A stretch of 64,000 bases of DNA from Palsa-1392 sp036490335 (GCA_036490335.1 DASXEB010000002.1:189398-253397), one strand, 5' to 3'. Counted from the stretch's first letter, positions 9,801 through 17,476 are shown. The notes: generated by a model not told the origin, from the letters alone. Numbers and translations are program-made.

Positions 9801-10120
9801 CCGCGCGCGACCAACTGCAAAAGGAAACCTCCCCCAACTCTCAACCCGCCGCCGCCCTAACGAGTCTAAGTCACGAGATCGACGATCTCGCCCAGATGAC
9901 CATGCGAGGAAGCGAAGGCAGTCTCCTGCACGAAACCAAGCTGCGCGATCACCTCGCCTATCTCGCCTCCGACATCGACCTCTCCTACGATCGCCCGACG
10001 ACGCAACAAGAAGCCGTCTTCAATCAGCTCGACCAACAAGCGAAGCAAGGCGAGCAAAAGCTGGAAGCTGATCTGGCCCAGGCAGGCAAACCCGCCGCGC
10101 CGCTCCAGAAGCAGCCGTGA
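6851..10120 (+). CDS. Large exported Asp-box (BNR/sortilin-like) beta-propeller protein
   Basis: 1089 residues. I use the ATG at 6851, which gives a clear signal peptide (MRRLFRFG, then LLLLLALAVCSPLLVRGQ) with a purine-rich AGAGGG upstream. The open frame continues upstream to 6692 but is not signal-like. At least ten Asp-boxes are visible, e.g. SKDEGVQW, STDAGRTW, SSDGGKTW, TTDGGAHW, SDDAGATW, STDAGKTW and TTDGGKTW, so one or two beta-propellers fill residues 30-800. A lysine/glutamate-rich linker (about 830-880) and a helical C-terminus follow. Related proteins are annotated as VPS10/sortilin-domain or glycosyl-hydrolase-like secreted proteins, but no catalytic residues can be assigned. 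Four motif 8-mers sit inside the reading frame. Confidence 0.85.
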   Translation: MRRLFRFGNVSGLLLLLALAVCSPLLVRGQGGQALSPEKLMSKLKWRCVGPYIGGRVVTVTGVPGNDDLFYAGAVGGGLWRSKDEGVQWENMTDGKLPGPSSSIGAVAVAPSDPKTIYLGTGEADIRNDMIPGDGVYKSTDAGRTWQFVGLPEARAISAILVDPKNPSVVYVASMGHVFAPDPNRGVFKSSDGGKTWQKILFVDDKTGAICLVMDPNNPGLLYATMWEAQRMPWGLISGGPGSGIYKTTDGGAHWANITRNPGLPKEVLGRVGLTIAASQPNTVYSIIQAKEGGVFRSDDAGATWKRTNDEWKLRQRAFYYMTLYADPKDPNTVYVPEVDALWVSRDGAKTFTKLKTPHGDNHVVWINPNDTRILLEGNDGGATVSTDAGKTWSTEHNQPTAQFYHVNLDDQFPYHIYGAQQDEGSFEGPSAHAGGRIPLADWKGVAYGESTYAVPEPGDPETTFGSGYYSIFVKHDRRTDEYRSVSPWPYYQEGASSGELKYRWGWTHPVLFSPADSKELFTAAQYIFKSGDYGASWSQISPDLTRDQKKTEAPSGGPVDLDQSGAEIYPLVSALTISPLDGNLIWAGSDDGLAHVTTDGGKTWQKVTPPGLLVSAWISCIEPSHTEKETAWLSARRYMLDDFKPYIYRTTDLGRHWTLVTTGLPQDEFVFDLRQDPNESNLLFVGTRSTVYFSLDAGGHWQPLTLNLPVAEVRDLAINARQGQIVAATHGRSFWVLDNLTFLEQLAKNPNVQPDGSYLFAPEQAWLTHDYGTPDPDSRRPPDAGYNPPFGATVFFHLPDNYDGKTPATLQFNDAQGKVIRSIPLHLATAKEKKEKAKAEAAGFADVAETSEHTENAATEEQNTEKTSDQKIREGEAKLAAAEPGMNRLQWNLRYPYATEVTGYHAPIAAGGLEDSVEGPVITPGSYSVVLDYGGQKTEQTFKVTLDPRLKATEQDLEARLDLDLKIHADLDALDKEINQAVAARDQLQKETSPNSQPAAALTSLSHEIDDLAQMTMRGSEGSLLHETKLRDHLAYLASDIDLSYDRPTTQQEAVFNQLDQQAKQGEQKLEADLAQAGKPAAPLQKQP

Positions 10121-10303
10121 CAGGCGATGCCGAGCGCGCTGCCTAACGAGCAAAGGAATTGAAAAACACGGAACCCTATCGCCGAATTTAGGAACCTGAC
10201 CGGCGGCTAACGTCAAAGACTGTGTCGATAGTTTAGCTTGGCGGCGTCGGCTTGCGTGACGCGGCGAGGCGGGTTATGCATCCAGCGCGTTTCCTTCCTT
10301 GCC

Positions 10304-11098
10304 GTGCCAGAAATTGTTCCGACTAATGCTCTCGAGATCGCGCTGCGCCCCGTGCTCCGGGATAAGACGACGCCATTGTGGAGTTTTTACACGCCTCTCG
10401 GCGCGGCGCGGCTCTGGATCTTTGCCCAGCATTACCCGGAATTGGACGGCAGCGACCTGATTGCGCCCGAGGGCCAGAACCCGAACCTTTGCGTCTTTAA
10501 GGGACCGGAAGATGCGCTCATCAGCGTTTACACGGCCGAGCGCCGGGCGGAGGAAGTGTTTGCCAAGGCCAAGCTGCACCCTGCCACCTACACGATTATC
10601 TCTGCTTTGGGTTTTGAAATCTTGCGCCTCATTCGAACCTCATACCCGGAGGTCTTTCTCTGGGTCAATCTCTGGGCGGATGGGCAATACTTGCTCGATG
10701 ACGATATGGTGGACATCCTGCTCAGCCGGCCGGCGCCGCCTCCGCTCGAAGGACCTCTCGGACCACCGGCCAGCTTCGCGGTCGCCGGCGAACCGGAACG
10801 ATACCTCGATCCGCTCAGGGAGTTTCTCGCCGGCCAGCCCAATGTGCGCGCGGCGTGGATTGCCATGATGGAGCCAGAGGCGCCCCTCGCCCCGGGCGGC
10901 GCCTCCTATGTTTTCCATCTGCTCATGCGCGACCCTGAAGACGACAGCTTGCTCGAGAAAGTCAGGACGATGGCGAAGGCTCTTACTCCTCTGGGAATGG
11001 AGTGGACCAGCGCAATGCTTCTGGGAGACGACAAATCTCTCGGCAATCTGGCTAAGATGTATCCGCCGTTCTATGAGGCGGCCGATTTCCCCCGCTGA
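10304..11098 (+). CDS. SseB-like hypothetical protein
   Basis: About 264 residues from a GTG at 10304 (VPEIVPTNALEIALRPVLRD). A TTG at 10238 would add 22 residues in a repeat-derived region. The N-terminal half (LWSFYTPLGAARLWIF ... ALISVYTAERRAEEVF) and the C-terminal half (RAAWIAMMEPEAP ... YVFHLLM) resemble the two SseB domains (enhanced serine sensitivity). This is a weak family match by pattern only. It is cytoplasmic with no membrane segments. It lies 95 bp upstream of the EamA-type gene on the same strand, so they may be co-transcribed. Confidence 0.55.
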   Translation: MPEIVPTNALEIALRPVLRDKTTPLWSFYTPLGAARLWIFAQHYPELDGSDLIAPEGQNPNLCVFKGPEDALISVYTAERRAEEVFAKAKLHPATYTIISALGFEILRLIRTSYPEVFLWVNLWADGQYLLDDDMVDILLSRPAPPPLEGPLGPPASFAVAGEPERYLDPLREFLAGQPNVRAAWIAMMEPEAPLAPGGASYVFHLLMRDPEDDSLLEKVRTMAKALTPLGMEWTSAMLLGDDKSLGNLAKMYPPFYEAADFPR

Positions 11099-11192
11099 CT
11101 GGTTGCGGAGCAAGGTGCGCGTCTTAGAGTCGGGCGCCGTCAGCTCTCCGGCAGGCAAAACCGCGGACGTGAAGCCGGCTGCGAATCGATTC

Positions 11193-11624
11193 ATGAACTA
11201 CATCACCTGGGCCTTGGTCGGAATGGTCGGCTACTCGCTGACCACGCTATTGATGAAGCTGGCCATTCGCGGCGGCCAATTCTCCAGCTCTCTCGTGCTA
11301 GCCTGCGCGACCGTGATCGTTTGCGGCGCGGCCTGGGTCACGGTCCTGCTCCGCGGCGATCTGCAACGGGTGACTGCGCGAGATTTCCTCAGCGGTTCCG
11401 CCTGGCTTTCCTACGCCACCGGCATCGCCCTCGCCGTCGCGGTGATGTCGCTCTTCCGCGCGCTCTCGCTCGGACCGGCCAGCATTGTCGTGCCGGTTTA
11501 TGGAATGTTCATCGTCGGCGGCGCCATCCTCGGCATCCTCTTCCTCCACGAGCCGGTGACCATGCGCAAACTCCTGGGCATCGGCCTCGCCGTCGTCAGC
11601 GTCTTCCTTATCGCCAAAGGTTGA
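11193..11624 (+). CDS. Single-domain EamA/DMT transporter, four TM helices
   Basis: 143 residues from the ATG at 11193 (MNYITWALVGMVGYSLTTLL), made of four or five hydrophobic helices. LSLGPASIVVPVYGMFIVGG and LHEPVTMRKLLGIGLAVVSV are typical of the last half of EamA domains. At this length it is a half-size drug/metabolite transporter that should work as a dimer in the inner membrane. The open frame extends upstream to 10908, but that part overlaps the previous gene in another frame. A copy of the dispersed motif lies 19 bp after its stop, at the head of a 68-bp repeat. Confidence 0.78.
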   Translation: MNYITWALVGMVGYSLTTLLMKLAIRGGQFSSSLVLACATVIVCGAAWVTVLLRGDLQRVTARDFLSGSAWLSYATGIALAVAVMSLFRALSLGPASIVVPVYGMFIVGGAILGILFLHEPVTMRKLLGIGLAVVSVFLIAKG

Positions 11625-11642
11625 GCCGCTGCCAACGTGCTC

Positions 11643-11710
11643 GCCTAACGAGTAAAGGGCTGCTGATCGGCTTCCAGGCGGCTGTTGTGTCGATAGTAAG
11701 TTCCGACCCC
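11643..11710 (+). repeat. 68-bp repeat, motif plus TCGATAGTAAG tail, copy 1
   Basis: The block starts with GCCTAACGAGTAAAGGGCTG and ends with GTGTCGATAGTAAG then TTCCGACCCC. A second full copy sits at 14860-14927. The tail alone, diverged, recurs at 36763-36785, and a short piece near 10221-10232. The tail looks like the GGGGTCAG-type repeats often found next to RAYT/IS200-like transposases (established for such elements in general; no transposase is visible here). Confidence 0.7.
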
Positions 11711-11762
11711 TGATTCGTTGACCCTGAACCGGGGCGGTTTAGCCCGGCAGCGAGTCGCCAGG

Positions 11763-12434
11763 CTAGTTCCCGCGGCCGGCGGAGCGCGCTTCTCGCCAGG
11801 AAGTCAAACCTGCAGCGCCCGTGGCCAGCCAGCCGAGCGAGCCTTCTCCCGATAGTGCGAGCGAACTCTGTCGCTCCCCAGCCGTGACCGCGTCACCCGG
11901 ATCGCCCCATGCGTAGTCCATCACGATGAAACTATTATCCGCCATCTTCCGCACCCGCACCCACCCGTATTGAAAACCGCCGCCCGTGTTAAAGCGGAAG
12001 CCGATATATCCGTGGTCCCGGCCCTTCCATAGCCCGTGCCCATGCGAATCGGCTATAGTGGCGAATTTGTCGGGCCCGCCCACGAAGTTCCCATCCGAGA
12101 TAAGAGCGCCCGCGCTTAACTTGGACGCAAAGCGGGGATAGCTGTACGTTCCGGGCTGCGAGCCACGGAACGATTCGCTTTGGACGAAGGCGGTGCCGCG
12201 TCCGTCGCGAAAGCGCGCGAACTGGAAGCGAAGGTGCGCTCCACCCTCCAGGGCGAAAGAACGCTCGCTCGTTTCGTGCGAGCCGGCGTCGAGGACTGCC
12301 CGGACCGGGCCGGAGTAATGAATCTCTGCCTGCACGGCTTCTGCGCTACCAAAGGCTGTCGCCAGCCCTGCCGAAGCATAGGCGGCCCAGCGTGATGAAG
12401 GGATGATCCTCGAACGCCCAGGTAATGTTTTCAT
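11763..12434 (-). CDS. Exported protein with GSLGxLA C-terminal anchor, paralogue 1
   Basis: 223 residues: an N-terminal signal (MKTLPGRSRIIPSSRWAAYA, hydrophobic run, cleavage near AEA/VQAEIHYSGP), a beta-rich body, and a C-terminal tail GSLGWLATGAAGLTSWREAR. The layout (signal, body, small motif, hydrophobic helix, basic end) is that of PEP-CTERM-type proteins sorted by an exosortase/archaeosortase system, but the PEP motif is replaced by EGSLG. It is paralogous to the protein at 13866-14594: both share AEIHYSGPV, GYIGFRFNTGGG/YYVGFRFNTGAG and DYAWGDPGD. Function unknown; probably an outer-envelope protein. Confidence 0.75.
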   Translation of the reverse strand: MKTLPGRSRIIPSSRWAAYASAGLATAFGSAEAVQAEIHYSGPVRAVLDAGSHETSERSFALEGGAHLRFQFARFRDGRGTAFVQSESFRGSQPGTYSYPRFASKLSAGALISDGNFVGGPDKFATIADSHGHGLWKGRDHGYIGFRFNTGGGFQYGWVRVRKMADNSFIVMDYAWGDPGDAVTAGERQSSLALSGEGSLGWLATGAAGLTSWREARSAGRGN

Positions 12435-12612
12435 GCGCCCTTCTGACTAGATGTGAGCGCGACAGTCAAGATAAAAATGATTCGACGTATCGATCACTCC
12501 CCGTTTGGGTAGAAGTCAGGCTGTTTAGTTCGCGCTCGCCACCGCTTGACCAAATCGCGGCAATCAATGGTAGGTGCCGCCCCCTGTTAGATCCCAAAAG
12601 GATCGCGAGGAC

Positions 12613-12644
12613 GCGGCAACGCTTCGTCGAAGAAGCGTTGCCGC
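12613..12644 (-). terminator. Perfect 13-bp hairpin after the cupredoxin gene
   Basis: GCGGCAACGCTTC (12613-12625), loop of six, then its exact complement GAAGCGTTGCCGC (12632-12644). It lies 19 bp beyond the stop of the cupredoxin gene on the minus strand. There is no T-run, so it is either a factor-dependent terminator or an mRNA-end stabiliser. Confidence 0.5.
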
Positions 12645-12662
12645 ACGAAATTGGCAATCCGG

Positions 12663-13688
12663 CTAAGGACTTACCACCACCTCACCCGCCATGCCCAGAT
12701 CGCCATGCAGGACGCACATGTAGGGGAAGGTCCCCGCATTGGGAAAAGTGACGCGGAACCGGGTCACGGCCAGAGGCGCCTGGGGAAGTCCAACCCGATC
12801 CTCCGGCGCCGCCGCGATGAACCCGGAATGCGTGGTGTCGGTAGAGGAAGAAATGATCGCGTGACGGGCTCCATCCCTGTCCACCGTGACGTCGGGGCTC
12901 GGATCGACGATGTCTCCCGGCGGCGGCCCGAAGGTAACGGTATGCGGCGTCCTCGGATCGAGATTACTCCACTCCACGGTCTGACCGGCGTGGATCGTGA
13001 TGTTATCTTTCAAGAAACGCAGGAACGAGATCGTCTGCGCCCCGCCACTGGTCACCCTGATCGCGCCGGCTCCGGCGGCAACGGCCTGACAGGCGTTGCA
13101 ATCCAGCCCCTTGGTGGAAAGACTCTGCGCCTCAGAAAGCAGGGTGTGCTGTTGTTGCACGGCCTGTTGATTGTAGAAAGCCTGATCGTGCGGAAGTTTG
13201 GCCGATTTACCGAGCACATGGATGGATCCCGTCATGCTCTCGTGCACGAGGCAGACCATCTTGAAATTTCCCACTTTGGGGAACATGACAGTAAAGGTCG
13301 AACCGGTCGTCATCGGCGGAGTAGAGACACAACTGGAACCATCGTAGGTCGCCGGGTTGTTCGAGAAGCCCGGGCAACCGTCGCTCAGAGCGGGGCGCAC
13401 CTGGTCGGCGGTAAGGAAGGTCACCGTATGAATCTCATCGGTATTAAACGTCCAGGTGATGCTGTCGCCGGCATGAATCCAAATTTCATTCGGCAGGAAA
13501 GCCAGCGCCTGGCCACCCTTGCTCATCGTCTCTGCGCCGACGGTAGCGGTCCACGCGGTTTGCGCGCGGGCCGAAAACGCCGCGGCGACAAAGAGCAGAG
13601 AAGCGATTAGGCAAAGCCAGCGCGCGGCGAAGGTAGAAGCGAAGGGACGTGCCCGATTTGACCCAATGAGAGATGCGTATGTCTTCAT
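12663..13688 (-). CDS. Exported double plastocyanin-like (cupredoxin) protein
   Basis: 341 residues with a signal peptide (residues 1-43, ending FSARAQT). Two blue-copper domains follow. Domain 1 (about 45-165) has the ligand pattern EIHTVTF with MVCLVHESM. Domain 2 (about 205-341) has TPHTVTF with YMCVLHGDLGM. Each gives the H...C...H...M set needed for a type-1 copper site. CNAC in the linker could form a disulfide. The likely role is periplasmic or secreted electron transfer. It sits between the two GSLGxLA paralogues on the same strand but with gaps of more than 170 bp. Confidence 0.85.
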   Translation of the reverse strand: MKTYASLIGSNRARPFASTFAARWLCLIASLLFVAAAFSARAQTAWTATVGAETMSKGGQALAFLPNEIWIHAGDSITWTFNTDEIHTVTFLTADQVRPALSDGCPGFSNNPATYDGSSCVSTPPMTTGSTFTVMFPKVGNFKMVCLVHESMTGSIHVLGKSAKLPHDQAFYNQQAVQQQHTLLSEAQSLSTKGLDCNACQAVAAGAGAIRVTSGGAQTISFLRFLKDNITIHAGQTVEWSNLDPRTPHTVTFGPPPGDIVDPSPDVTVDRDGARHAIISSSTDTTHSGFIAAAPEDRVGLPQAPLAVTRFRVTFPNAGTFPYMCVLHGDLGMAGEVVVSP

Positions 13689-13865
13689 GTCGCTGCATCT
13701 AGGTCGGCCCAGGGGCGCGAGGCAATCCCAATTAGGTAACGCTTCTGTTACGTTCGGAGGCCCGGCGAAACCTCCCGCAGCCTTTCCATCGTTTGCCTAA
13801 CGAGTAAAGCTGTAGCATTCGCTCTCCTCGGTGGATTTATGCGAATCAGGCCGTAACGGATGCGA

Positions 13866-14594
13866 CTATTCGATCGCGCCAAGGCGGCGTTTGCGCCAGG
13901 CAGTCAGCCCGACCGCACCGAGCGCGAGCAGGCCGAGCGAGCCTTCTGTTCCGACGACCGGAGCCTCGGTCTTGCCGCCAGCGTCATCTTCCCTCAGCTT
14001 CCTCTGTCCCGTCTTGATCTTATCGCCCGGATCGCCCCAGGCATAATCCTTCACGATAAAATCATTGGCGTTACACCCGGCCCAGCGAATACGCACCCAC
14101 CCGTATTGCGGCCCGGCCCCGGTATTGAAGCGAAACCCAACGTAATAGGTCCCACGCTCTTGCCAGTAGGGATTGGCGCAGTTAAGGCTTTGCATCACCG
14201 CATCCCCGTAAAAGGGTGTTGGGAAGAATTTTCCCTCCGAGACGTTGCTCCCGCGCGGCAGCGCGGCGAGCAGATGAAGCCCGTTGACACTGCCCGGGCC
14301 GCGCAGAGAATTGGAAACCTTGGCGGCGTCCACGCCAAAATACGCATAGTCGTAACCGCTGAAACGGTTGTTATTGAAAGCCCCCATGAGATGCGCCCCA
14401 TTACTCAAGGGGAACGTGTGCCTTCTAAATGTGCTTTTCTCGTTGAACTTGTAATCGACTGGCCCGGAATAATGAATCTCGGCCTCAGCCGCGGGAATTG
14501 CGCCTGTGGCGGTGGCCCCGGCCGCGATGGCGTAGGAGGTCCAGCGCAGATGAGAGAACCTTGCCGGTTTGCGGGCGCGACGAATTGCTTTCAT
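13866..14594 (-). CDS. Exported protein with GSLGxLA C-terminal anchor, paralogue 2
   Basis: 242 residues from the ATG at 14594 (MKAIRRARKPARFSHLRW), chosen over 14603 because it lines up with the start of paralogue 1. There is a signal peptide ending AAEAEIHYSGP, a beta-rich body with cysteines (NCANPYW, AGCNAND), a charged linker KLREDDAGGKTEAP, and the tail EGSLGLLALGAVGLTAWRKRR. The tail is a hydrophobic helix with a basic end, as in PEP-CTERM sorting signals. The gene starts near a decayed HAF-repeat fragment. Role unknown. Confidence 0.75.
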   Translation of the reverse strand: MKAIRRARKPARFSHLRWTSYAIAAGATATGAIPAAEAEIHYSGPVDYKFNEKSTFRRHTFPLSNGAHLMGAFNNNRFSGYDYAYFGVDAAKVSNSLRGPGSVNGLHLLAALPRGSNVSEGKFFPTPFYGDAVMQSLNCANPYWQERGTYYVGFRFNTGAGPQYGWVRIRWAGCNANDFIVKDYAWGDPGDKIKTGQRKLREDDAGGKTEAPVVGTEGSLGLLALGAVGLTAWRKRRLGAIE

Positions 14595-14649
14595 GCTCTG
14601 CATTTTAAGGCGGTTTCGCGGAACGTGTCAAGCCGATATCCGCGCCGCC

Positions 14650-14877
14650 GCTGCGTTGGCTCCAACGACAGCGGCGAAACCGTTGGCCAGGCCTATCACG
14701 GAGAAGGCGACTCGGACAGCCTTTACTACGGCGGCCGCCACAAAAAGACCCACTACTCGTATCCCAAGGTTGTCCGCAATGTCTTCGCAGATATCAACAG
14801 AAGCGGCCTGATTTGCGGCTACGGATACAATCCCCACGCAGAGCCAACCGAAAAGCCTCGCCTAACGAGTAAAGGGC
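14650..14877 (+). pseudogene. Fragment of a HAF-repeat protein
   Basis: The plus-strand frame here reads NDSGETVGQAYHGEGDSDSL, then YYGGRHKKTHYSYPKV and NVFADINRSGLICGYGY. That is the spacing of HAF-type repeats (INNSG..VG..Y..G....GFLY.G) also seen in the gene at 19525-20400. No start codon or signal peptide is present, and the frame merges into the 68-bp repeat (LTSKG). It fills much of the 357-bp gap between the divergently arranged neighbours and is best read as a relic. Confidence 0.5.
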
Positions 14878-14927
14878 TGCTGCTCGGCTTTCAGGCGTCA
14901 GCTGTGTCGATAGTAAGCTCTGACCCC
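14860..14927 (+). repeat. 68-bp repeat, motif plus TCGATAGTAAG tail, copy 2
   Basis: Nearly identical to 11643-11710: GCCTAACGAGTAAAGGGCTG, then a short middle and GTGTCGATAGTAAG with CTCTGACCCC. The two copies are the only places where the 9-mer is embedded in a clearly longer shared block. Confidence 0.7.
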
Positions 14928-14951
14928 GATTCCCCTCCGGTAATTGAAGGA

Positions 14952-15863
14952 TTAAATCAAGTTCTTGTCTTCGAGCCAATGCTGGATTTGGCTCGGAATG
15001 GTCGAGCCAGGATCCTGAGGATCGAATGGTTTGTAGAGCTTGCCTACAAGGTCAGTGTGTAACGATCTTAGCGTCTTATCCTTTAGCAGTAAAACCGGCT
15101 TTCTAAGGCCAAACATGTATCCGACCTCCAAAGAGACGTTAGGATTGAATTCATCTGCCTCGATGCGTTCAAACACGGCAATTCCGAAGCCGCAACCGTG
15201 AAGGTATGTCTGGATGTTTGGATAGAGGTCCTCGCAATAATCTTTGTCTCGCGCAAGTAGCCCGACGAGACCGTTGTTTTTCAGAGTGCCTTTAATAGCT
15301 TCTTCGATTGCCTGATGCGCTTTCGTTTCGGTAAATCGCATCATGATGAAGCAGGTCTGTTTTGCGTCGGGATGCTTTGATCGGAACTCGACGAGACTCT
15401 GCGCGATTGCCGCGGGTGGCGGCGATGGAGGCTTTGTGACGGGAGCATCGGCGATTTCTTCGGGAAGTCTTCGAAGTACATAATTTACAAACGGCTCAAC
15501 GTATCTTTTCAGTGCGGCGTCAGCCGCGTCCTTGATATCCTTGGGGTCGTTACCGCGAATTCCCTTAACATACGCTAGTTTGTAGAGTTCCGGGTGGGCC
15601 ATAAGGGCAGTCTCCCTCATCAGAGCGAGGCCAACGGCAGCCACTTCTTCACTGCTGCGGGGCTGCGGTGGCCGGCCGTTTCCTGCGGCGCGCAGGAGCT
15701 GAACACCACAATCCTTCGTTTCGAGATCGTCTATTATCGCTTTTATCTCGGGCTTTGACTCCATCCAGCTCAACAAGCCGACAAGCCGCGGCCCGCTCTC
15801 CAAAAAGCCCAGATCATTAAGTAGTCCTGCCTCATATACGAGTTCTTCGCGGATCGACTCCAT
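14952..15863 (-). CDS. Protein with C-terminal TIR/nucleoside deoxyribosyltransferase-like domain
   Basis: 303 residues. The N-terminal half is helical and unassigned; a PPSPPPAA linker at about 147 separates it from a Rossmann-like C-terminal domain. That domain has CFIMMRF (beta-1), a helix with KAHQAIEEAIKGTL, YLHGCGFGIAVFE, and NPNVSLEVGYMFGLRKPVLLL. The N-P-N-V-x-x-E-x-G-Y pattern is shared by nucleoside 2-deoxyribosyltransferases and TIR-like NAD-consuming effectors; the Glu would be catalytic. The ATG lies 2 bp after the stop of a decayed DNA-methylase tail, so it belonged to a restriction/defence-type operon. An anti-phage or toxin role is inference. Confidence 0.6.
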   Translation of the reverse strand: MESIREELVYEAGLLNDLGFLESGPRLVGLLSWMESKPEIKAIIDDLETKDCGVQLLRAAGNGRPPQPRSSEEVAAVGLALMRETALMAHPELYKLAYVKGIRGNDPKDIKDAADAALKRYVEPFVNYVLRRLPEEIADAPVTKPPSPPPAAIAQSLVEFRSKHPDAKQTCFIMMRFTETKAHQAIEEAIKGTLKNNGLVGLLARDKDYCEDLYPNIQTYLHGCGFGIAVFERIEADEFNPNVSLEVGYMFGLRKPVLLLKDKTLRSLHTDLVGKLYKPFDPQDPGSTIPSQIQHWLEDKNLI

Positions 15864-15865
15864 GA

Positions 15866-16155
15866 TTAAAGCATCTCCGTTTGTTTATGCTCGCTCTTCT
15901 CGCGGGCGGCCATGGCGAAAGTGTTCACTGGTGGCGGGGCATTGATGGTGTCGCTGCCGTCGAGGAGGCCTTCGATGGTGACGATCTGGATGGAGAGTTG
16001 CAAGGTGTAGCGTCCAGCGCTGGCGACTTCGTCGCGCGGCTTGGTAGTTTTCGAAGGTAATGAGGACCCCGCCGACGGCCTTTTGGTTTTCGACAGTGCC
16101 GATAAGATTGCGGATGTCTTTCATATCGCTCCCTACGCGCTTGCTCTCGCGCCCA
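15866..16155 (-). pseudogene. C-terminal relic of a DNA methyltransferase
   Basis: The minus strand reads SKRVGSDMKDIRNLIGTVEN, then QKAVGGVLITFE, followed by a frameshift near 16025-16035. It continues in another frame as VASAGRYTLQLSIQIVTIEG, then LLDGSDTINAPPPVNTFAMA to a stop at 15866. This matches the usual tail of large site-specific DNA methylases (DIRDL..V..EKA.GV.ITLE..T..M..EAASAGFY). The upstream part is missing: it overlaps the last codons of the nuclease gene. It is the far half of the gene whose N-terminus survives at 17233-17430. Confidence 0.65.
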
Positions 16156-17236
16156 TTGTACGGTCAACCGAGCTGTCGATGATGCTTACGAATTCCAGAC
16201 AGTTAGTTATGCAGTCCCTTAGCAAAGAGGGCGAGGTTAGAAGCTCGCCGTTACCTTTCACTGGAAGGCGACGGTTCCAAAATGCGTTTGCATACCTGAG
16301 GCCTTGTAAAGAATACGGAGCAACCCATGAAACTCTACGATGCCAGCTCCGCCCTTCATTTCTGCCAACATCAAATCCACGACTAGTATAATAGTTCACC
16401 AAAGCTGACCTATGAGATTCGAACCAAGATATGTTGCTGCTCTTTGCCCGGTCCCATAGCATAACAGAAAACTTGAAAGTAGAGGCAGTTCCTGTTTCGA
16501 GACACAAATAGGCCCGGTAATACCAAGGCTCCTGAAATTTCTGAGCCCATGAGGGAAGGCCGAAGGTCAGGCAATAACCGGAGTTCCCCGATTGCCACAC
16601 TCGACCGCTAACTCCATCTAGGCGAGAGAGCAGTCTCATATAAAAAGCACAGAGAGCCTCGACACGGGTAGTGATCAATGAGTTCTCCTTAAGGTGGCCT
16701 GTTTTAGATATCCCTATCGCAGGGCTAATCGTTGCTAGGTTCTCGCGAAAAAGCTCGTACTCAGCCAGTCCGGCAAAATACGTACCAAAGTCTTTCAAAA
16801 GTTCACTCCAAAAAATCCGACGAACGCCGAGAGCTTTAAAAAATGGAGCGTGACTTCTTGATCTTGGCGCCGGGGAGCGGTTGATGAGCCCGCCCGCCGT
16901 CACGCAGTATCCCCGTGACTCGAAATAGTGAATGTATTTCTCATATTGTCCGACCTGTTCGCCGGCATCAACCTTTACCTCCACAAAGAGCAAATTTTTC
17001 ATCCCGGCAATCATGATGTCGACCCGAGAACTAAGGTTTGTTTCAACCTCTGTTTCAACGCGCAAAGACTTGGGACTATTAAACCCCTCCGGGAGTCCCT
17101 CCGGAAAATATAATGCCAGCAGGCGGGTAAGAGGACGACGGTGCAAGCGACACAAGAAGGCAACGAGAGCGTCCCGAGCACGCTCCTCTATCGCCGTGCT
17201 CTTTCGACGAAAAAGAGGGGATTCACCGCTGCTCAT
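16133..17236 (-). CDS. PD-(D/E)XK-like nuclease family protein
   Basis: 367 residues from the ATG at 17236 (MSSGESPLFRRK), which has AAAGG five bases upstream; a GTG at 17263 is possible. The catalytic core shows at about 70-95: SSRVDIMI then LLFVEVKV, the D...ExK arrangement of PD-(D/E)XK endonucleases. The rest is alpha/beta with many aromatics and no other domain I can name. Base composition is less GC-rich than the neighbours. It sits inside a broken DNA methylase gene, whose N- and C-terminal pieces flank it, suggesting insertion with loss of the methylase middle. It could be a restriction or homing-type nuclease; this is unproven. Confidence 0.65.
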   Translation of the reverse strand: MSSGESPLFRRKSTAIEERARDALVAFLCRLHRRPLTRLLALYFPEGLPEGFNSPKSLRVETEVETNLSSRVDIMIAGMKNLLFVEVKVDAGEQVGQYEKYIHYFESRGYCVTAGGLINRSPAPRSRSHAPFFKALGVRRIFWSELLKDFGTYFAGLAEYELFRENLATISPAIGISKTGHLKENSLITTRVEALCAFYMRLLSRLDGVSGRVWQSGNSGYCLTFGLPSWAQKFQEPWYYRAYLCLETGTASTFKFSVMLWDRAKSSNISWFESHRSALVNYYTSRGFDVGRNEGRSWHRRVSWVAPYSLQGLRYANAFWNRRLPVKGNGELLTSPSLLRDCITNCLEFVSIIDSSVDRTMGARASA

Positions 17237-17430
17237 AGCACCTTTCGAGTATTTGAAACCCACAATATTTTCGGCTGGCTCACCGCGCCGCTCGTCTCGC
17301 GGAAGAGGACGTTGTAATCGGCGTTGGAGTTAAACGGCGGGTCGAGATAGACGAGATCGACGCTCTCGCTTGGGAACTCGTCGCGGTTACGCAGCCACTG
17401 GAGGTTGTCGCCGAAGTAGAGGCGATTCAT
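17233..17430 (-). pseudogene. N-terminal relic of a DNA methyltransferase with DPPF motif
   Basis: Reads MNRLYFGDNLQWLRNRDEFP, then SVDLVYLDPPFNSNADYNVL and FRETSGAVSQ. Motif IV DPPF and the GDN start are those of N4/N6 site-specific DNA methyltransferases. After SGAVSQ the sequence no longer fits the family and stops at 17233 inside the nuclease gene start. The catalytic motif is present but the SAM-binding half is lost, so it should be inactive. Confidence 0.7.
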
Positions 17431-17476
17431 GCTTGCTGCTGTTTAGTTGATCGGGGCGACGCCTGCAAGCGCTTCT

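Noticed and set aside
13120..15000. Riboswitch or structured RNA in the 13689-13865 and 14604-14951 gaps
   Set aside because: I found only a motif copy, a gene relic and a repeat; no recognisable aptamer.
13860..15062. 400-codon open frame on the plus strand
   Set aside because: It runs antisense through the GSLGxLA gene, then through a HAF relic and a repeat; no start, signal or continuous domain.
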